Positions 20,418 to 31,015 are shown, counted from the stretch's first letter. The stretch is DNA of 64,000 nt from Yponomeuta sedellus (GCA_934045075.1 OW203738.1:4641487-4705486); one strand, 5' to 3'. The notes: generated from the letters alone by a model not told the origin. Translations and numbers: made by a program.

Positions 20418-20542
20418 GGGCCGGTTACTGAATTAAGAATTTCACTAAGTGACGTTCTGTCACGCTCTTTGCTGAGAAATTCGAAGAGACAGCACTACAG
20501 TTAAGTATTTACTTAGCAAAATTCTCAATTCAGAAACTGGCC
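20418..20542. mobile_element. MITE-A copy 2
   Basis: A 125-bp element with clear inverted ends: GGGCCGGTTACTGAATTAAG on the left and CTCAATTCAGAAACTGGCC on the right. The centre TTCTGTCACGCTCTTT and GAAGAGACAGCAC is shared with 65-209. Confidence 0.65.
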
Positions 20543-20871
20543 TTATGTGTTCTCGACCAATTAACCTTCAATCAAAATGCGTCTTGCTTCTCCTGATACT
20601 TTCATTGTAATTCGTCCTGTATACGTCTCTGTCTAAGAGCGGATAAACAGGCCAACAGATAGTGCTTGTTCCGTTTCGTTTAGCGAGCCCCAGCCTCGTC
20701 CATCTGGTCTCAATTACGCGAGTGCGTTGCTATTTGCTTTTGTTAATTGTTCTTGTTTGTTGCATGAGTTGAATGGGGTTAAGAGAATATGCGTAAAGAC
20801 AGCGTCAAGTAATCAAAGATTTAACGATATCAAGGGAAAGTACATATTAGAAGGATTTAAAACACTGATTT

Positions 20872-21099
20872 CTTCTTCTTCTTCGAGCTATATTAGTCCA
20901 CTGCTGGACATAGCCCTCCGCTAATGAGCGCCATAGCGCAAGGTTGTGCCATTATTGGGGGGTAATGCCCATAATCCCCTCGCTGGGCATGCGGGTTGGG
21001 GATCGCAGTTTGGTGGAATTGTACTGCAGGGGGTGCTGCTGCCCACCTCCTGGTTTATGTCCCTTAGTCACCTTTTACGACACCCGCGGGAAGAATTTG
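20872..21099 (-). mobile_element. RTE-Bn, complete short copy with target-site duplication
   Basis: A 228-bp insertion between AAAACACTGATTT at 20859-20871 and 21100-21112. On its own strand it begins with TTCCCGCGGGTGTCGTAAAA, continues through CCCCAACCCGCATGCCCAGC, and ends with the RTE-B 3' sequence CAGCAGTGGACTAATATAGC plus (GAA)n. It has no coding potential. The shared tail and target duplication fit a non-autonomous element mobilised by RTE-B. Confidence 0.85.
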
Positions 21100-21112
21100 A
21101 AAACACTGATTT

Positions 21113-21789
21113 AGTTTTATATAAAAAAGACATTACCAATTTTTCAATAAAATATAAAAAATGTTATAATATTGCTTTCAGCCAATTTGACTAAAACACC
21201 ACGCCTGACGTTACGCTTAGGTTAAAATTGGTAAACCTCACCCGTGCTTTGTTGTGACTACTACTGATTATCTGATTATGGGGTTTATTTACTGGGGCGT
21301 TACGTCAGATTCGTCGCCATGACACTGCGAGCTGTTTTCCTACAGATTTAAGATAATTTTAGAAAAATGGCTTTAACCTTCGTTAAACTTGAGTTTATAA
21401 CTGAAATATAGGTTTTTTTGAATACAATAAATGTGTCCTCACATTATGGAAGAGGATTTAAGAATTTTTCGTCACGCCTATTGTATTTGAAACCTAAGCG
21501 GTTTAAGGTAAATATGTGGCGAGCACATGTCAACTCTGCGCGCGCACTACAAACTCCAACATTCCTGCATCGCGCAATCAAAGTGTTTCAATGACATACC
21601 ATAAATATAACGTCCGACTAACAATTTAGTGGGACCGGCCGTCCCCAGACATACGATCTGCTTGGCAGGAAATTTCCCTTTATAGTGGAAAAGCACGATC
21701 ACCCGCTCTTCCCTGTAAATATATTACTAGTGTATTTCGGCATTGCCACTGATGGAGATACTTTTATGCACATTAAAGTTTATTAAAAC
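21113..21789. other. No gene recognised
   Basis: No long frame or shared repeat. Moderately AT-rich; unassigned. Confidence 0.3.
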
Positions 21790-22024
21790 GGCGGTAGCCC
21801 ACTTGGTAGAACAATGGACTCTGAAGCGGGAGACCCAGGTTCGATTCCCAGTGCGGGCACGAATGACATTGTTTCTAAGTTATGTTTTACATTTGTGAAG
21901 TTATCTGAGGTATTTAAATACTTCAGCGCTTGAAATTACCAGTTCGCAATGGTAATTAAGCCCATACTTTATCTCTATGAAGGTCTTTGTCTTGTAGTGG
22001 GACGTCCCACTGGTATAAGGCAAC
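21790..22024 (+). mobile_element. SINE-3, full-length copy
   Basis: tRNA-like head: GCGGTAGCCCACTTGGTAGA (box A region) and GGTTCGATTCCCAGTGCGGG (box B). It continues with TTCTAAGTTATGTTTTACAT, CTTCAGCGCTTGAAATTACC and a terminal GTAGTGGGACGTCCCACT. The conserved middle with AAACATCGTGAGGAAA is deleted in this copy. Confidence 0.75.
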
Positions 22025-22189
22025 ATAAACAAATATTGATTTCATAAATTTTAGGTTAAGTTATCAGCTTCTTGATGCTAACAAACAGAATTATTAGTTT
22101 CAGCGGGCCGTTGTTGGGTGTTTAGATTAAACCAATGAGTACATTATTACTGTGGGTGGTTAGAACGTATTTGAAATTGTCTTAAAGGT

Positions 22190-22330
22190 AAGATTAGATT
22201 AGATTAGAACTCTTTATTGTATACACCAGAGAAAAAATACATAAAAAGGCTTACACATCTAAGCCATTGCCGTATACAATTGGCGGCTTTATCGCTGAAA
22301 GCGATCTCTTCCAGACAAGATAAGATAAGA
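22190..22330 (-). mobile_element. LINE-L 3' end
   Basis: (AGATT)n then AACTCTTTATTGTATACACC is the reverse complement of the tail. GGCGGCTTTATCGCTGAAAG and CGATCTCTTCCAGACAAG are the family's subterminal hairpin region. Confidence 0.65.
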
Positions 22331-23139
22331 CTATTCTTTGTTGGTTTTTTTTTTAAAGATACACAGATCATTTATTTTATTGATAATATATTTTTTTTCC
22401 AGGCCACCTTGCGATGGTAAGTAAAGTAATATATATACTATTTGTTATTGTTACAAATATAAGAGATCGGGCGTGGAAACGATGAAGAAGGCGACCGCGA
22501 AAATACCCAAAAAAATACCCGGAATGACAAAACAAAACAATCATAATGGCCGGTCACAAATGGCCACGTGCCCCAAAGTGGCCAGTAATTATGAAGAGGA
22601 AATTCCGTAACGAAAAGACAAGGTGTTATGTCGTGGTTTTAGTCGCAAGCTGCCGGCGATTAAGCGCCTGCCTTGCCATCAGGTGCTCGAAAATTCGTAA
22701 AGAAAGGTGCGCGCGCCTCGACGCCATAAAATAAATTCGTAAAGAAAGAAAAAAAAAACTAAATTCACAGTCCCCCGATCGCCCGCAATGTAATTGCCGG
22801 AAACAGGACCAACTGCACGATTAATTACACGCTAAATAGGTCAGCCTATTATTGTTTCTTTGGCGCTCAGTTGCAAACGCATATCTATGCCCTATGACTG
22901 GCTAGGAAGCACCTTCCCGCGCGAACATTGAAATGTCACCGCACTGCAATCACAAGGTGAATTTCACAGAGGGCTCACTTACATGGATTGTCGGCACATG
23001 ATTAGCCTACCTGGTAAACCTATAAATGTATGTATTTATATAAAATATATATTTTTATATCACTTTCTATTTATGTAAGTATATTTGTATGTATCTATTT
23101 AGGGTTAGTATAATTATTTTCTTAATTAAGCATCTTTTA
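22331..23139. other. No gene recognised; GC-richer patch
   Basis: At 22460-22800 the sequence is GC-richer with no shared repeat. AATTCGTAAAGAAAG occurs twice (22694 and 22734). A 62-codon frame at 22546-22734 has no motif. It could be unique regulatory DNA; there is no positive evidence. Confidence 0.3.
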
Positions 23140-23345
23140 TTCAATGCATCTGAAATATTTTGATTTATTTGTACATCTACTTCCTTCTCCAATATATTGC
23201 TCCAGTCCATCCAAAGGTTGTTTGGAAGAGATCACTTTTAGTGATAAGGCCGCCGTCTGTACTCTTAGGTTAAGAAATACCTGTGTAATTTCCTTTTTTA
23301 TGTACGAGTACAATAAAGTGTTCTCTATCTATCTATCTCGACAGC
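23140..23345 (+). mobile_element. LINE-L 3' end with (TCTA)n tail
   Basis: GGAAGAGATCACTTTTAGTG and GATAAGGCCGCCGTCTGTAC, then TACAATAAAGTGTTC and (TCTA)n. This is the best-preserved plus-strand example of the LINE-L terminus. Confidence 0.75.
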
Positions 23346-24834
23346 TAGTCTGTTTTTAATTCGATGAAAAAAGACAAGCACTTTTACTATTGTAAAATAT
23401 ATAATATACGCGGTAGAATATTTACTGTAAAATAGTACACAAAAACTTTACACAAAAGTATAAAAAAATTAAGAAGTTTTTTTAAATTGATTAATTAGTT
23501 ATGTAACCAACATAGATCACACAATTTTTCCTTGTAATTATAATAGGATTATTAGTTTTTTTTTATTTTTTGGCCACTCTGTGGGGTTGTAAAGCTATAG
23601 TTTGACGTTTGAGTGATTTATTCATAAAGATACATTCAATCATTCTGTTTCTTGCAGGGTATAAGATATTCGGATATATAAAAAGGTTGTCAATTAACCT
23701 TTAAAAAATTAACTTGTATTGATATCGATCGACATAGAGTAAGTCAACAACGTCATGCATGACGCATTGTGCTGGTTTGCGACCCCAGCATTTTGTCATC
23801 GAATTAAAAACAGACTTAAGCTAATGTTGCTGTTTAAAACAAGGAACTACTGGGAATTGTAACTTGATGACTTTTACGAAACAATATAAAATGTTGGTAC
23901 CTATGCATTGAAAACTTTAATTCAGTCTATTTTATATCAAAATATCATTGGTAAACATTTCATTGTCATTAATCGCATCGTCGGTACGCGGAAGGCACTT
24001 TATTGCTCACGTAAAGGAGAAAAACTGACGTACTTTCATGGAAACCTGCGAACTTGATAATTCCTAATTGGCTTACAGTTTTGTCAGTTATATATCGCGG
24101 GGTAAGACAAGGCCGATTGAATACTGTATATCTTTTTAAGACATAAGCGTGCGAATAAGTTAAATAATGTAAGCAGTCGGCATTCTGTCTAGAGAAATTT
24201 TTCTTAGCAGCGGTGTTGCCAGGGTGGAAGTTTAGAAAATAGAAAATTGCGCGCCCCCAGCTGTCTCCCTCGAGTAGCAATAACGGTGCCACGTGCTGTT
24301 AAAAAAAACACCGGGGGCAAGATGGCGGCCTGCACTTGACATTTCCAATTAATTTGCGCGGGACATCTGTGCCGTTAGCAGCTGAGTGGGATTACGTACG
24401 CAGCGTGTGCCGATAAAGGGTTGGGGTGCACGTTCACTGACATTTCTTCGCTCGTCAGCTGTGGCTGTTATCTTTTATCGTTGCGTCAATTGTGCAGTGC
24501 AAAAAAATGCTGCGAATGGAGGCGGTTTCAATAGACATAAAACTTGGCTAACATCAACTAAACCTACTTAATTAAATGTTGGTTAAATTTGGTAAATAAA
24601 AAACACAATTTTATATATTTCTTTTTCTATCTATCACTTTGAAATATTTAAAATTACGTCACACATTTTTCGATTTCCCTCATTTTCATCATTACCACCT
24701 CACACATTGACTATAGATCTGACTATTTTACCTGCTTATCCGTTTTTATCTAGTCTTCTGTTTTATTTTATTATACAATAAACAGTACAAATAAAGCAAA
24801 AGTTGAAGTCGCTCCAGTTTTATAATTTATAAAA
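23346..24834. other. No gene recognised
   Basis: A 107-codon minus frame at 23969-24292 shows no motif. Near 24311 the phrase GGGGGCAAGATGGCGGCC resembles a YY1/pho-type AAGATGGCGGC site, which could belong to a promoter, but no exon follows. The rest is AT-rich and unassigned. Confidence 0.3.
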
Positions 24835-24864
24835 GTTTTACAACACGACATGGTGTTGTAAAAC
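24835..24864. repeat. Perfect short hairpin
   Basis: GTTTTACAACAC and GTGTTGTAAAAC flank the six-base loop GACATG. It is isolated; no larger element is apparent. Confidence 0.7.
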
Positions 24865-24969
24865 ACAGTGGAGTTTCTTTGATTGCTACTTGCCTGCTTT
24901 ACTAGGTATAGTCGAAGGTACCTAAAATTGTACTTTAACACTAATAACAATACGTTCCAATAATAATTG

Positions 24970-25060
24970 TACCATTGACTTTTCTAAGTTGTGCACATTT
25001 GTGAAGTTATAGTAGCAAACTGCGAAGGAAAACATCGTGGGAAAACCTGAGTGTCTGAGA
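24970..25060 (+). mobile_element. SINE-3 middle fragment
   Basis: TTGTGAAGTTATAGTAGCAA and GAAGGAAAACATCGTGGGAA followed by CCTGAGTGTCTGAG are the SINE-3 central region. Both ends are missing. Confidence 0.6.
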
Positions 25061-26229
25061 TGTTAAAATACGTCATCAACACTAACAAATACAATGAATT
25101 CCGTGACAGCTACTAACAGGATATTTACACAAAAAATTGTATTCATGTACAGTGCTACACAAGAAATAAGTCCCGCGGATGTACCTGCGCAGATGACCAA
25201 ATTTTGGATGTGCGGCAAGTTGATCGACCAATCAGATAGTTTCATTTTATGGCAGGCCGCGCGCCTTTGTTGCTATGGTTGATTCAACGTCATCGATGCA
25301 GGTGACTATTAGTTTGGGAATATTAACTGCGGCAATCAATTCTGCACCTTAACCGTGTCGGTTAAGGATCATGTTGAATGTACTCGTACTTATAGCTTCG
25401 GGTACTTTCGTTACACTTCTTCCTAGTCTGCGCGAACGTAGATTCCCGAAGGGACTTTTATGATGTGTAGTACAAGGTACAATGTACCTACATGAAGAAA
25501 TTTCAACCACAGGTACAGGTACTATAACAATAAATATTAATTATAGGTAGTAGTCATTGTTTTTTCCTGGTTGTGCGATGATGGGTTCTTTATCTATCTA
25601 TCTATCTATAACAATTGGCTACTGCCAAAGAGCCAAAACGAAAGATTCAAAATCAATTTTGAATAACCAACCAACCAACATTCCCTCTTATCTGACCTTA
25701 TTGGAATAAATTCGTGCATTATTCATGCAAAATACGTAGACATTCGGCATCCATAGTCGATTGACGTTAGTTAAAAACGCAGTTGCATAATAAAATTTAA
25801 CATTGATTTGTAGTCTCGTGGACATTTGAAATAAATATTTACAAACACCTCTTTCAGGTCTTGGTTTCTGCGAATTTTGAAACACCTGAATAGGTCATAT
25901 TTGCCGTTTAATCATTGCCTATTTGAAAATCTAATTTCCGCATATATTTTCGGATTTTGGCGGCAAAAAGAAAGTGGGTCACTGGTACACGATCGCATAA
26001 CGGCGCGAAAAAACAACTTTGTGACGTTTGTGCGTGTTTTATTCCAATTTCAAAACTTCTTGTATTTATCTGATTTATTTTGGCTTGGTCCACACTTGTT
26101 GGCGATCTTATATGAATGAAACTCTTACAACGAGTTACATATTAAATCTCGATTATTTATTAGTTAAAACAGCAATTGCAGTACAATGTCATTTCAGTGG
26201 TACACTTCGCGCAATCATTTAATAGGCGA
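25061..26229. other. No gene recognised
   Basis: Overlapping short frames at 25063-25282 and 25877-26222 have no motif. A small (TATC)n tract lies at 25591-25609. Nothing else is identified. Confidence 0.3.
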
Positions 26230-26241
26230 GATGCCTATTCG

Positions 26242-26607
26242 TATTAAAGCACTCGTGGCCTAGTCGAACCGAGTGATTGGAATCAATCACTTGAGTTAAG
26301 CATCAACGGGCGCGGTAAGGTGCAGGATGTGTGACCGTCCTGTGAGTACCACTAGTGGCATTTCTCCGAGCGCTTCCTTGCTACGCAAGTCACGTTAAGC
26401 CGTTGGTGCCGGTTGTCATGTAATGGCAGTCGTTAAGCCATGTCAGAGGCCTCATGGTCGGCTTGATAACTTCGGACAGTAAGACCCGCCACTGTCTTAC
26501 AACCCTCCACCAACCCGGACTAGGCTCCCGTGGAGTATGGCCTAACGTTCCTGCGATGCAGGAAGAGACCTGTGCCACAGCAGTGGGGACATACAAGGGT
26601 TGATGTC
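26242..26607 (+). mobile_element. SINE-2 (5S-derived), full-length copy
   Basis: Flanked by GATGCCTATTCG at 26230-26241 and 26608-26619. The 5S part reads GAGTTAAGCATCAACGGGCG and GGATGTGTGACCG, slightly more decayed in box C than the copy at 10464. The 3' end is GTGCCACAGCAGTGGGGACA, then AAGGGTTGATGTC. Apparent reading frames inside (26390-26736) are accidental. Confidence 0.85.
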
Positions 26608-26754
26608 GATGCCTATTCGAATCGCGCAAGGCGCCGAGTTAACTTGCATTGGTTTGGAATGAGGTTGATGACAAGACACCAAGAGTATCAACGACCAGCC
26701 TTTTTCTTAGTTAGTAGGCTCTTGACAGAGCGGTAGGGTCCTCAAGAAGACCAC

Positions 26755-26890
26755 TTTTTGATGTAGCCTCGATTATGTCCCAATGCTGGGCATGCAATCT
26801 TCCCTTTCGCTTTCCATTCCTCCGTGTTCATGGCCACTGCCTGTCACCCTGGTAATAAGGTTGTGAGGTCGTCCCGCCATCTCCGCTTGA
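26755..26890 (-). pseudogene. RTE-like C-terminal remnant
   Basis: The reverse complement reads RRLKRRWRDDLTTLLPG, then VAMNTEEWKAKGK and PALGHNRG, a decayed version of the RWRDDL...DRE.W...AQQWD end of RTE proteins. It has internal stops and a lost tail. Confidence 0.5.
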
Positions 26891-27017
26891 GTCGGCGGAA
26901 TGAAATGAAACCATGAGACGATCATTGCGTACTAATATTACTCTATTGAATGACTATAAAGCACCAGGCTCAATAGCGCAACCAATGAAAAAATCTTCTT
27001 TTATAACCTATCTTTGG

Positions 27018-27212
27018 AAAAAGTGAACATCATAAATCTTAATGAATATAGTAGCTCTTTTTAAAACCTACTGACTAAGAATCTGGGACTTCAGCAGTTT
27101 GGTCAAAAACTGCGGTTTTTAGCGGAAATCCATTCCTAGTTTGTTGATCCCAGGTTCTAGCTAGACTATAGTTTTTAAAAATATTTGTCACAATTTACGA
27201 TGTTCACTTTTT
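27018..27212. mobile_element. MITE-C
   Basis: The ends are inverted: AAAAAGTGAACATCATAAAT on the left, TTTACGATGTTCACTTTTT on the right. Internal TTTGTTGATCCCAGGTTCTA recurs at about 47168 next to a matching GATGTTCACTTTTTGG end (47232-47247). Non-coding, about 195 bp. Confidence 0.6.
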
Positions 27213-27370
27213 GACAAGAAGAAAGTTCACACCTTAAGCATTATAATACCATTGCATCGATTACCGATAGTGACGTCAACAACCAATCCAACGGATTTAC
27301 ATGAAACCTGGCGTACAAATATAAAATATCTGAATTGAGACATATGATACTTGACATCTGTGTAATTCTT

Positions 27371-27399
27371 TCCTGGGCGAAGCCGCGGGTTAAAGCTAG
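27371..27399 (+). mobile_element. Possible Helitron-like 3' end
   Basis: CGAAGCCGCGGGTTAAAGCTAG followed by T matches the GC-rich, CTAG-terminated end common to small non-autonomous rolling-circle elements in Lepidoptera. Only the end is recognisable; the 5' limit is unknown. Confidence 0.4.
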
Positions 27400-28367
27400 T
27401 TATTTATATTTAAATGACGTCAGATCATTTTTTCATTGCTCATTGCATAAAAACAACGGCCGAACTCAGTCATAATTATCATTTGCAATTATAGAACAGC
27501 AATAATCGAAAATATAAATAAATTGTAATCGCATCGGTCTTGTATTTGAGTTTTAATTAAAACAACAAAGTTATAAAACAAGTTATGATTTTTATTTCGT
27601 TACTAGTTAGTTCCGGCACTAGATATCACCGCCACTCCTCAAAGCGCAAAATCCCATACAAACGTAGTTTTGTTTTTATTTACAAGCATCATGCCGGCCG
27701 GACCTAAATGAACTTAACCAATAAGTTACAGGACTCAGAGGTTCGATCGTGCTTAGAATTGGAAATAAACTTATGAAAAAGAAATTAGCCTAGACAATTG
27801 TTTCTATCAAACGTCTTAAGAGGTTATAATTTCTTTTTATTTCGTTATCATCACATTGTAAGCACGAACAAATCTCGACTTTCTCTAAAAGCATTGGCAA
27901 AGTTAGTCGATCCAGCATGGTGGCGTTAAGAAATAAAAAAAACGCACTGTTCGTAAAGCAGAAAGTATGTCTGTATGGGGATTCCTCTTCGAGGGAGACT
28001 CTTAACAGCCTCGCCCCTCTGCTCGGAACCCCTCGGAGGTCGCAGGTCTGTCAGATCGCGTGCCGAACGCGTGTTAGGCACGTGGCGCCATCTATTGTGC
28101 TCAACCCGGTTCGTTAGTTTTGAAAACAAGAGGGGAGATACGTCAACTTTGGACGACCTCATGTGGTGGCGTGTGAAATGTCTGGAAGCTGTCGTTGCTT
28201 TATGGAAATGGGATGAGCTGAACGAAGCGTCGTTATTAGTAATTCTTAGTGACTCGCGACGCTCATACATAGTTATATTAAACGGGTCTAATCGGGATTA
28301 TTTTTTAGGTTAGACGTAACAAAACGTCGAGAATTAATGTAACTAACGTTTTATCTAATAAATAATC
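27400..28367. other. No gene recognised
   Basis: Overlapping frames of 112-114 codons lie on both strands at 27926-28313. Neither has a motif, and their mutual overlap suggests at most one, more likely none, is real. A TGACGTCA palindrome occurs at 27414-27421. GC content rises at 27990-28130. Confidence 0.35.
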
Positions 28368-28379
28368 ATGAGTAGATTA

Positions 28380-28567
28380 TAAAAACCTATTTAGAGGCTA
28401 AAAATTCCACCCATGCCGGGATTCGAACCCGCTACCTCTGGCTATCCGTGCCAGCGCTCTATCCAACTGAGCTAATTGGCGACTCACCGGCATCAGTGAA
28501 ATTTCGAACCTCTTTACACTATTCTCTGTATTACGTACACGGGTTAGTGCATTAAAAAAAAAGTATA
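28380..28567 (+). mobile_element. SINE-1 with whole body inverted relative to its tail
   Basis: Flanked by ATGAGTAGATTA at 28368-28379 and 28568-28579. From 28380 the body runs on the minus sense (AAAAACCTATTTAGAGGC to CTGTATTACGTAC), then joins directly to a plus-sense tail, ACGGGTTAGTGCATTAAAA. There is no overlap between the parts here: it looks like a textbook 5' inversion, with the bases between TTTTTA and ACGGG of the source lost. Confidence 0.9.
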
Positions 28568-28739
28568 ATGAGTAGATTAGTTTAATACATAACTAGCGTC
28601 GATATTGTAACGATACGGACAGTCACTGTGTTGATTACTTTGTATCATATAACAATTGAGATGCATGAAAAAGTTAAATAGTCTCATTATTGTGTTTGTT
28701 TTAAACCATCGCGTATGTAGGTACGTAGTTGGCTAGTTT

Positions 28740-28835
28740 TCATTCTGCCCGGCACACTGACCTCTTCGTTCGTTCAGTTTTTCGAGCTATGTGCCCCGCC
28801 CACTGCCGCTTTAACTGAGCAAGTCTTCGATGTAT
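28740..28835 (-). pseudogene. RTE remnant
   Basis: The reverse complement reads RRLAQLKRQWAGHIARKTER followed by KRSV, the RTE block just upstream of GRPPTRW. It is an isolated stub with no tail. Confidence 0.55.
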
Positions 28836-28841
28836 GAATAA

Positions 28842-28960
28842 AAAAATGTTTATTGCACTAAAAACATAATTTGTACGAAGGCGAGCTTAATACTAGATAG
28901 TATTTTCTTCCAGCTAACCCACACCCACTTAGCTAACAGCTAACTTACGTTATATCCGTA
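28842..28960 (-). mobile_element. LINE 3' end
   Basis: ATGTTTATTGCACTAAAAAC is the reverse of an AATAAA-type tail. GAAGGCGAGCTTAATACTAG and TTCTTCCAGCTAACCCACAC are a diverged LINE-L subterminal region, related to the end at 57405-57545. Confidence 0.55.
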
Positions 28961-29458
28961 AGGCGAACCAATGTCTGATATAATTTGATTGATAATTTTA
29001 CGGATTTTTCGAGAATCTTTCAGACAAATGTGGCACACGTTAATAGAACAATTAATTACTTCCGAAAACTTTGAATCGATCAAACCCCGACTCTACTACA
29101 GCAGAAATAAGACACGGAAATACTTTAACACTCCAGAACAGTCGCCGTTTAGGGCTCGCTATAAATACCTAGCGGTGGGGGGAGCCCTCGTGTCCAAATA
29201 GTCACTTCCTCCCCAGATGGCCAGGGATATCCTGCGCGTGCGCCGCTCGCCGGACTGCGCCGCTTTGACCCTAGATACTTTGACGCTGCTAAGATCCAGG
29301 AAGTAACCGACATCCTGGCTCATACACGGGGTTATGCATTTTGCCGTTTTAATTTTTTATATTATGTAGAGTTGCCTCCTAACGGAGTCACGAAATTCTC
29401 TTTGCTAGTTCTGCATTAACCTGATCCGTCAACGCAATTCCTCCAAAAAAGTAAAAGT
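28961..29458. other. No gene recognised; TATA-like promoter patch
   Basis: GGGCTCGCTATAAATACC (29151-29168) looks like a TATA box in a locally GC-rich setting, followed by CCTCGTGTCCAAATAGTCAC. It could be the promoter of an LTR or other element whose body is not recognisable. The overlapping 70-codon frame (28989-29201) has no motif. Confidence 0.3.
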
Positions 29459-29471
29459 AAAAATATGTTTA

Positions 29472-29846
29472 AAAACCTATTTAGAGGCTAAAAATTTCAC
29501 CCATGCCGGGATTCGAACCCCCAACCTCTGTTGGCTATCCGTGCCAGCGCTCTACCAACTGAGCCAATGGGCTCAACCTAACTGCAAAGTAGGTAGTAGG
29601 GGCTGTAAGTAATGCAATTTGCTTAAGTCAGATGTCACTGCCTGTACGTAATACAGAGAATAGTGTAAAGAGGTTCGAAATTTCACTGATGCCGTGAGTC
29701 GCCCATTGGCTCAATTGGTAGAGCGCTGGCACGGATAGCCAGAGGTTGCGGGTTCGAATCCCGACATGGGTGAAATTTTTAGCCTTTAAATAGGTTTTTA
29801 AATTTGTTCCTTAGCACGGGTTAGTGCATTAAAATAAAAATAGTAT
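29472..29846 (+). mobile_element. SINE-1, long foldback copy with 5' leader
   Basis: Flanked by AAAAATATGTTTA at 29459-29471 and 29847-29859. A minus-sense arm (29472-29574) covers the tRNA domain, then a plus-sense copy starts with AACCTAACTGCAAAGTAGGT and GGGGCTGTAAGTAATGCAAT, a leader of about 110 bp that most other SINE-1 copies lack. It passes through the tRNA domain (29701-29771) and ends with the GTGCATTAAAA tail. The arms are separated by the leader, so transcription would give a long-looped stem. Confidence 0.9.
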
Positions 29847-29879
29847 AAAAATATGTTTATTGCTCATCTTATATTTAGG

Positions 29880-29932
29880 TACATTCCCAGCGGCACCCAC
29901 ACTAGGAGACCCCGTATCGTGGGTGCCAGTTT
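29880..29932 (-). mobile_element. SINE-5 fragment
   Basis: GCGGCACCCACACTAGGAGA and CCCCGTATCGTGGGTGCC resemble the reverse complement of the SINE-5 middle (compare 18893-18926). Short and uncertain. Confidence 0.4.
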
Positions 29933-30295
29933 TTCATACGCTGTATATTATATAATGGCAATAATACAGAACTTATCATCTAACAAAAAAAATTCCATAA
30001 GATGAAATTTAACAAGCTATGGTTTTTAGTACTTGCGTTATTCCAATTACGCGTTGTACCTGTGTGTAGTCACGTGGCTTTCGATGTTCCAAATATTAAA
30101 TAGTGGATCGGAGTGGAATCGCGGCGGCCGTCGGCCGAGGATATCCTGCACTGAACAGATTGCCGCCGATAATTATAGCGAGCGATAAGTGGCGTGCGTA
30201 TGCGCACAGTCGTTGCCGAGCGAAGGTACAGTCGCGACTATCCAGGGTAGTATTGAAAAATCGCCTATCTCCCATGCCTCCAGTGGAGACCACGA

Positions 30296-30336
30296 ACCAT
30301 GAACGAGACATGTCTCGTTCATGGTAACATGTTACC
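30296..30336. repeat. Two overlapping perfect palindromes
   Basis: A 30-bp perfect palindrome at 30296-30325 (half-site ACCATGAACGAGACA) shares its last bases with a 14-bp palindrome GGTAACATGTTACC (30323-30336). No flanking duplication is seen. Confidence 0.85.
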
Positions 30337-30434
30337 TTATTATTAGGATTTGATGGTGCTGTGTTATTTGTCTTAGAGGATTGACGATTGGAGGAGAATT
30401 GCGCCGAACTAGTTTGACTTGTACCGTTCATTAA

Positions 30435-30480
30435 GCCAAAGTATCTGCGCTACTTTGAATAAAACCTTTTCATTTTATTT
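30435..30480 (+). mobile_element. 3' end of a dispersed element (also 43835 and 46895)
   Basis: GTATCTGCGCTACTTTGAAT followed by AAAACCTTTTCATTTTATTT is the complement of the terminus at 43835-43925 and 46895-46990, where GCGCAGAAACTGCGGC is preceded by (TGAAA)n. It is probably a non-LTR element end; family unknown. Confidence 0.45.
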
Positions 30481-30879
30481 AATTTCAATTCGAACAGAGA
30501 GCGATGGCGTATTTTAGTTGTGACGGAAAGAATGGATAGAGAAGTGAATGATCGAACGAATTAATTAACGAAGGTTTCTTCTGAATCCGTTTCTGCACGT
30601 GGGCGACTCACAGATAAACAGATTGTTAGTAGACTAACAGATTCTTAGTACACTAACAACCTGCTAATCTGCTTATAACAGCTGTCAAATGTTTTTTTCG
30701 TATGCACTTTGGCGAAGTCAGTTGATAACAGTAGATTATTAAGAGTGAAAGGGTGCAGTTGACGCTTTTCACACAAAAAACATTGTTACCAACGCACTGC
30801 GCTCTGATACCAAAATACGCGTACTTTTACTTTACAGTGTAGTGCAAAACCTTGTTTAGCAGAATTAATAAATAAATAA

Positions 30880-31015
30880 TTAATAAATACAAATACAAAA
30901 TATTTATTGATACAACCAAAATTATTCTTACATACGCTTTTGCTGGGATTCCCTTGTAAGTATAAAATACCTGTGCCAGGAAAATCCGCTCTTCCACAAC
31001 TTATAAAGGTTGAAC
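30880..31015 (-). mobile_element. LINE 3' end (same family as 20089-20205)
   Basis: Starts with AATAAATACAAATACAAAAT, the reversed A-rich tail. GTGCCAGGAAAATCCGCTCT is the conserved block shared with 20180-20199. Confidence 0.5.

Noticed and set aside
27414..27421. TGACGTCA as a cAMP-response element
   Set aside because: A single octamer without promoter context in AT-rich DNA is expected by chance at this scale.
29701..29771. Functional tRNA gene
   Set aside because: Cloverleaf-like, but the anticodon loop lacks U33, no Pol III terminator follows, and the sequence belongs to a multi-copy SINE with target duplications.
30096..30431. 111-codon minus frame near the palindromes
   Set aside because: No motif, low-complexity Ser/Asn composition, and it includes the palindrome itself.
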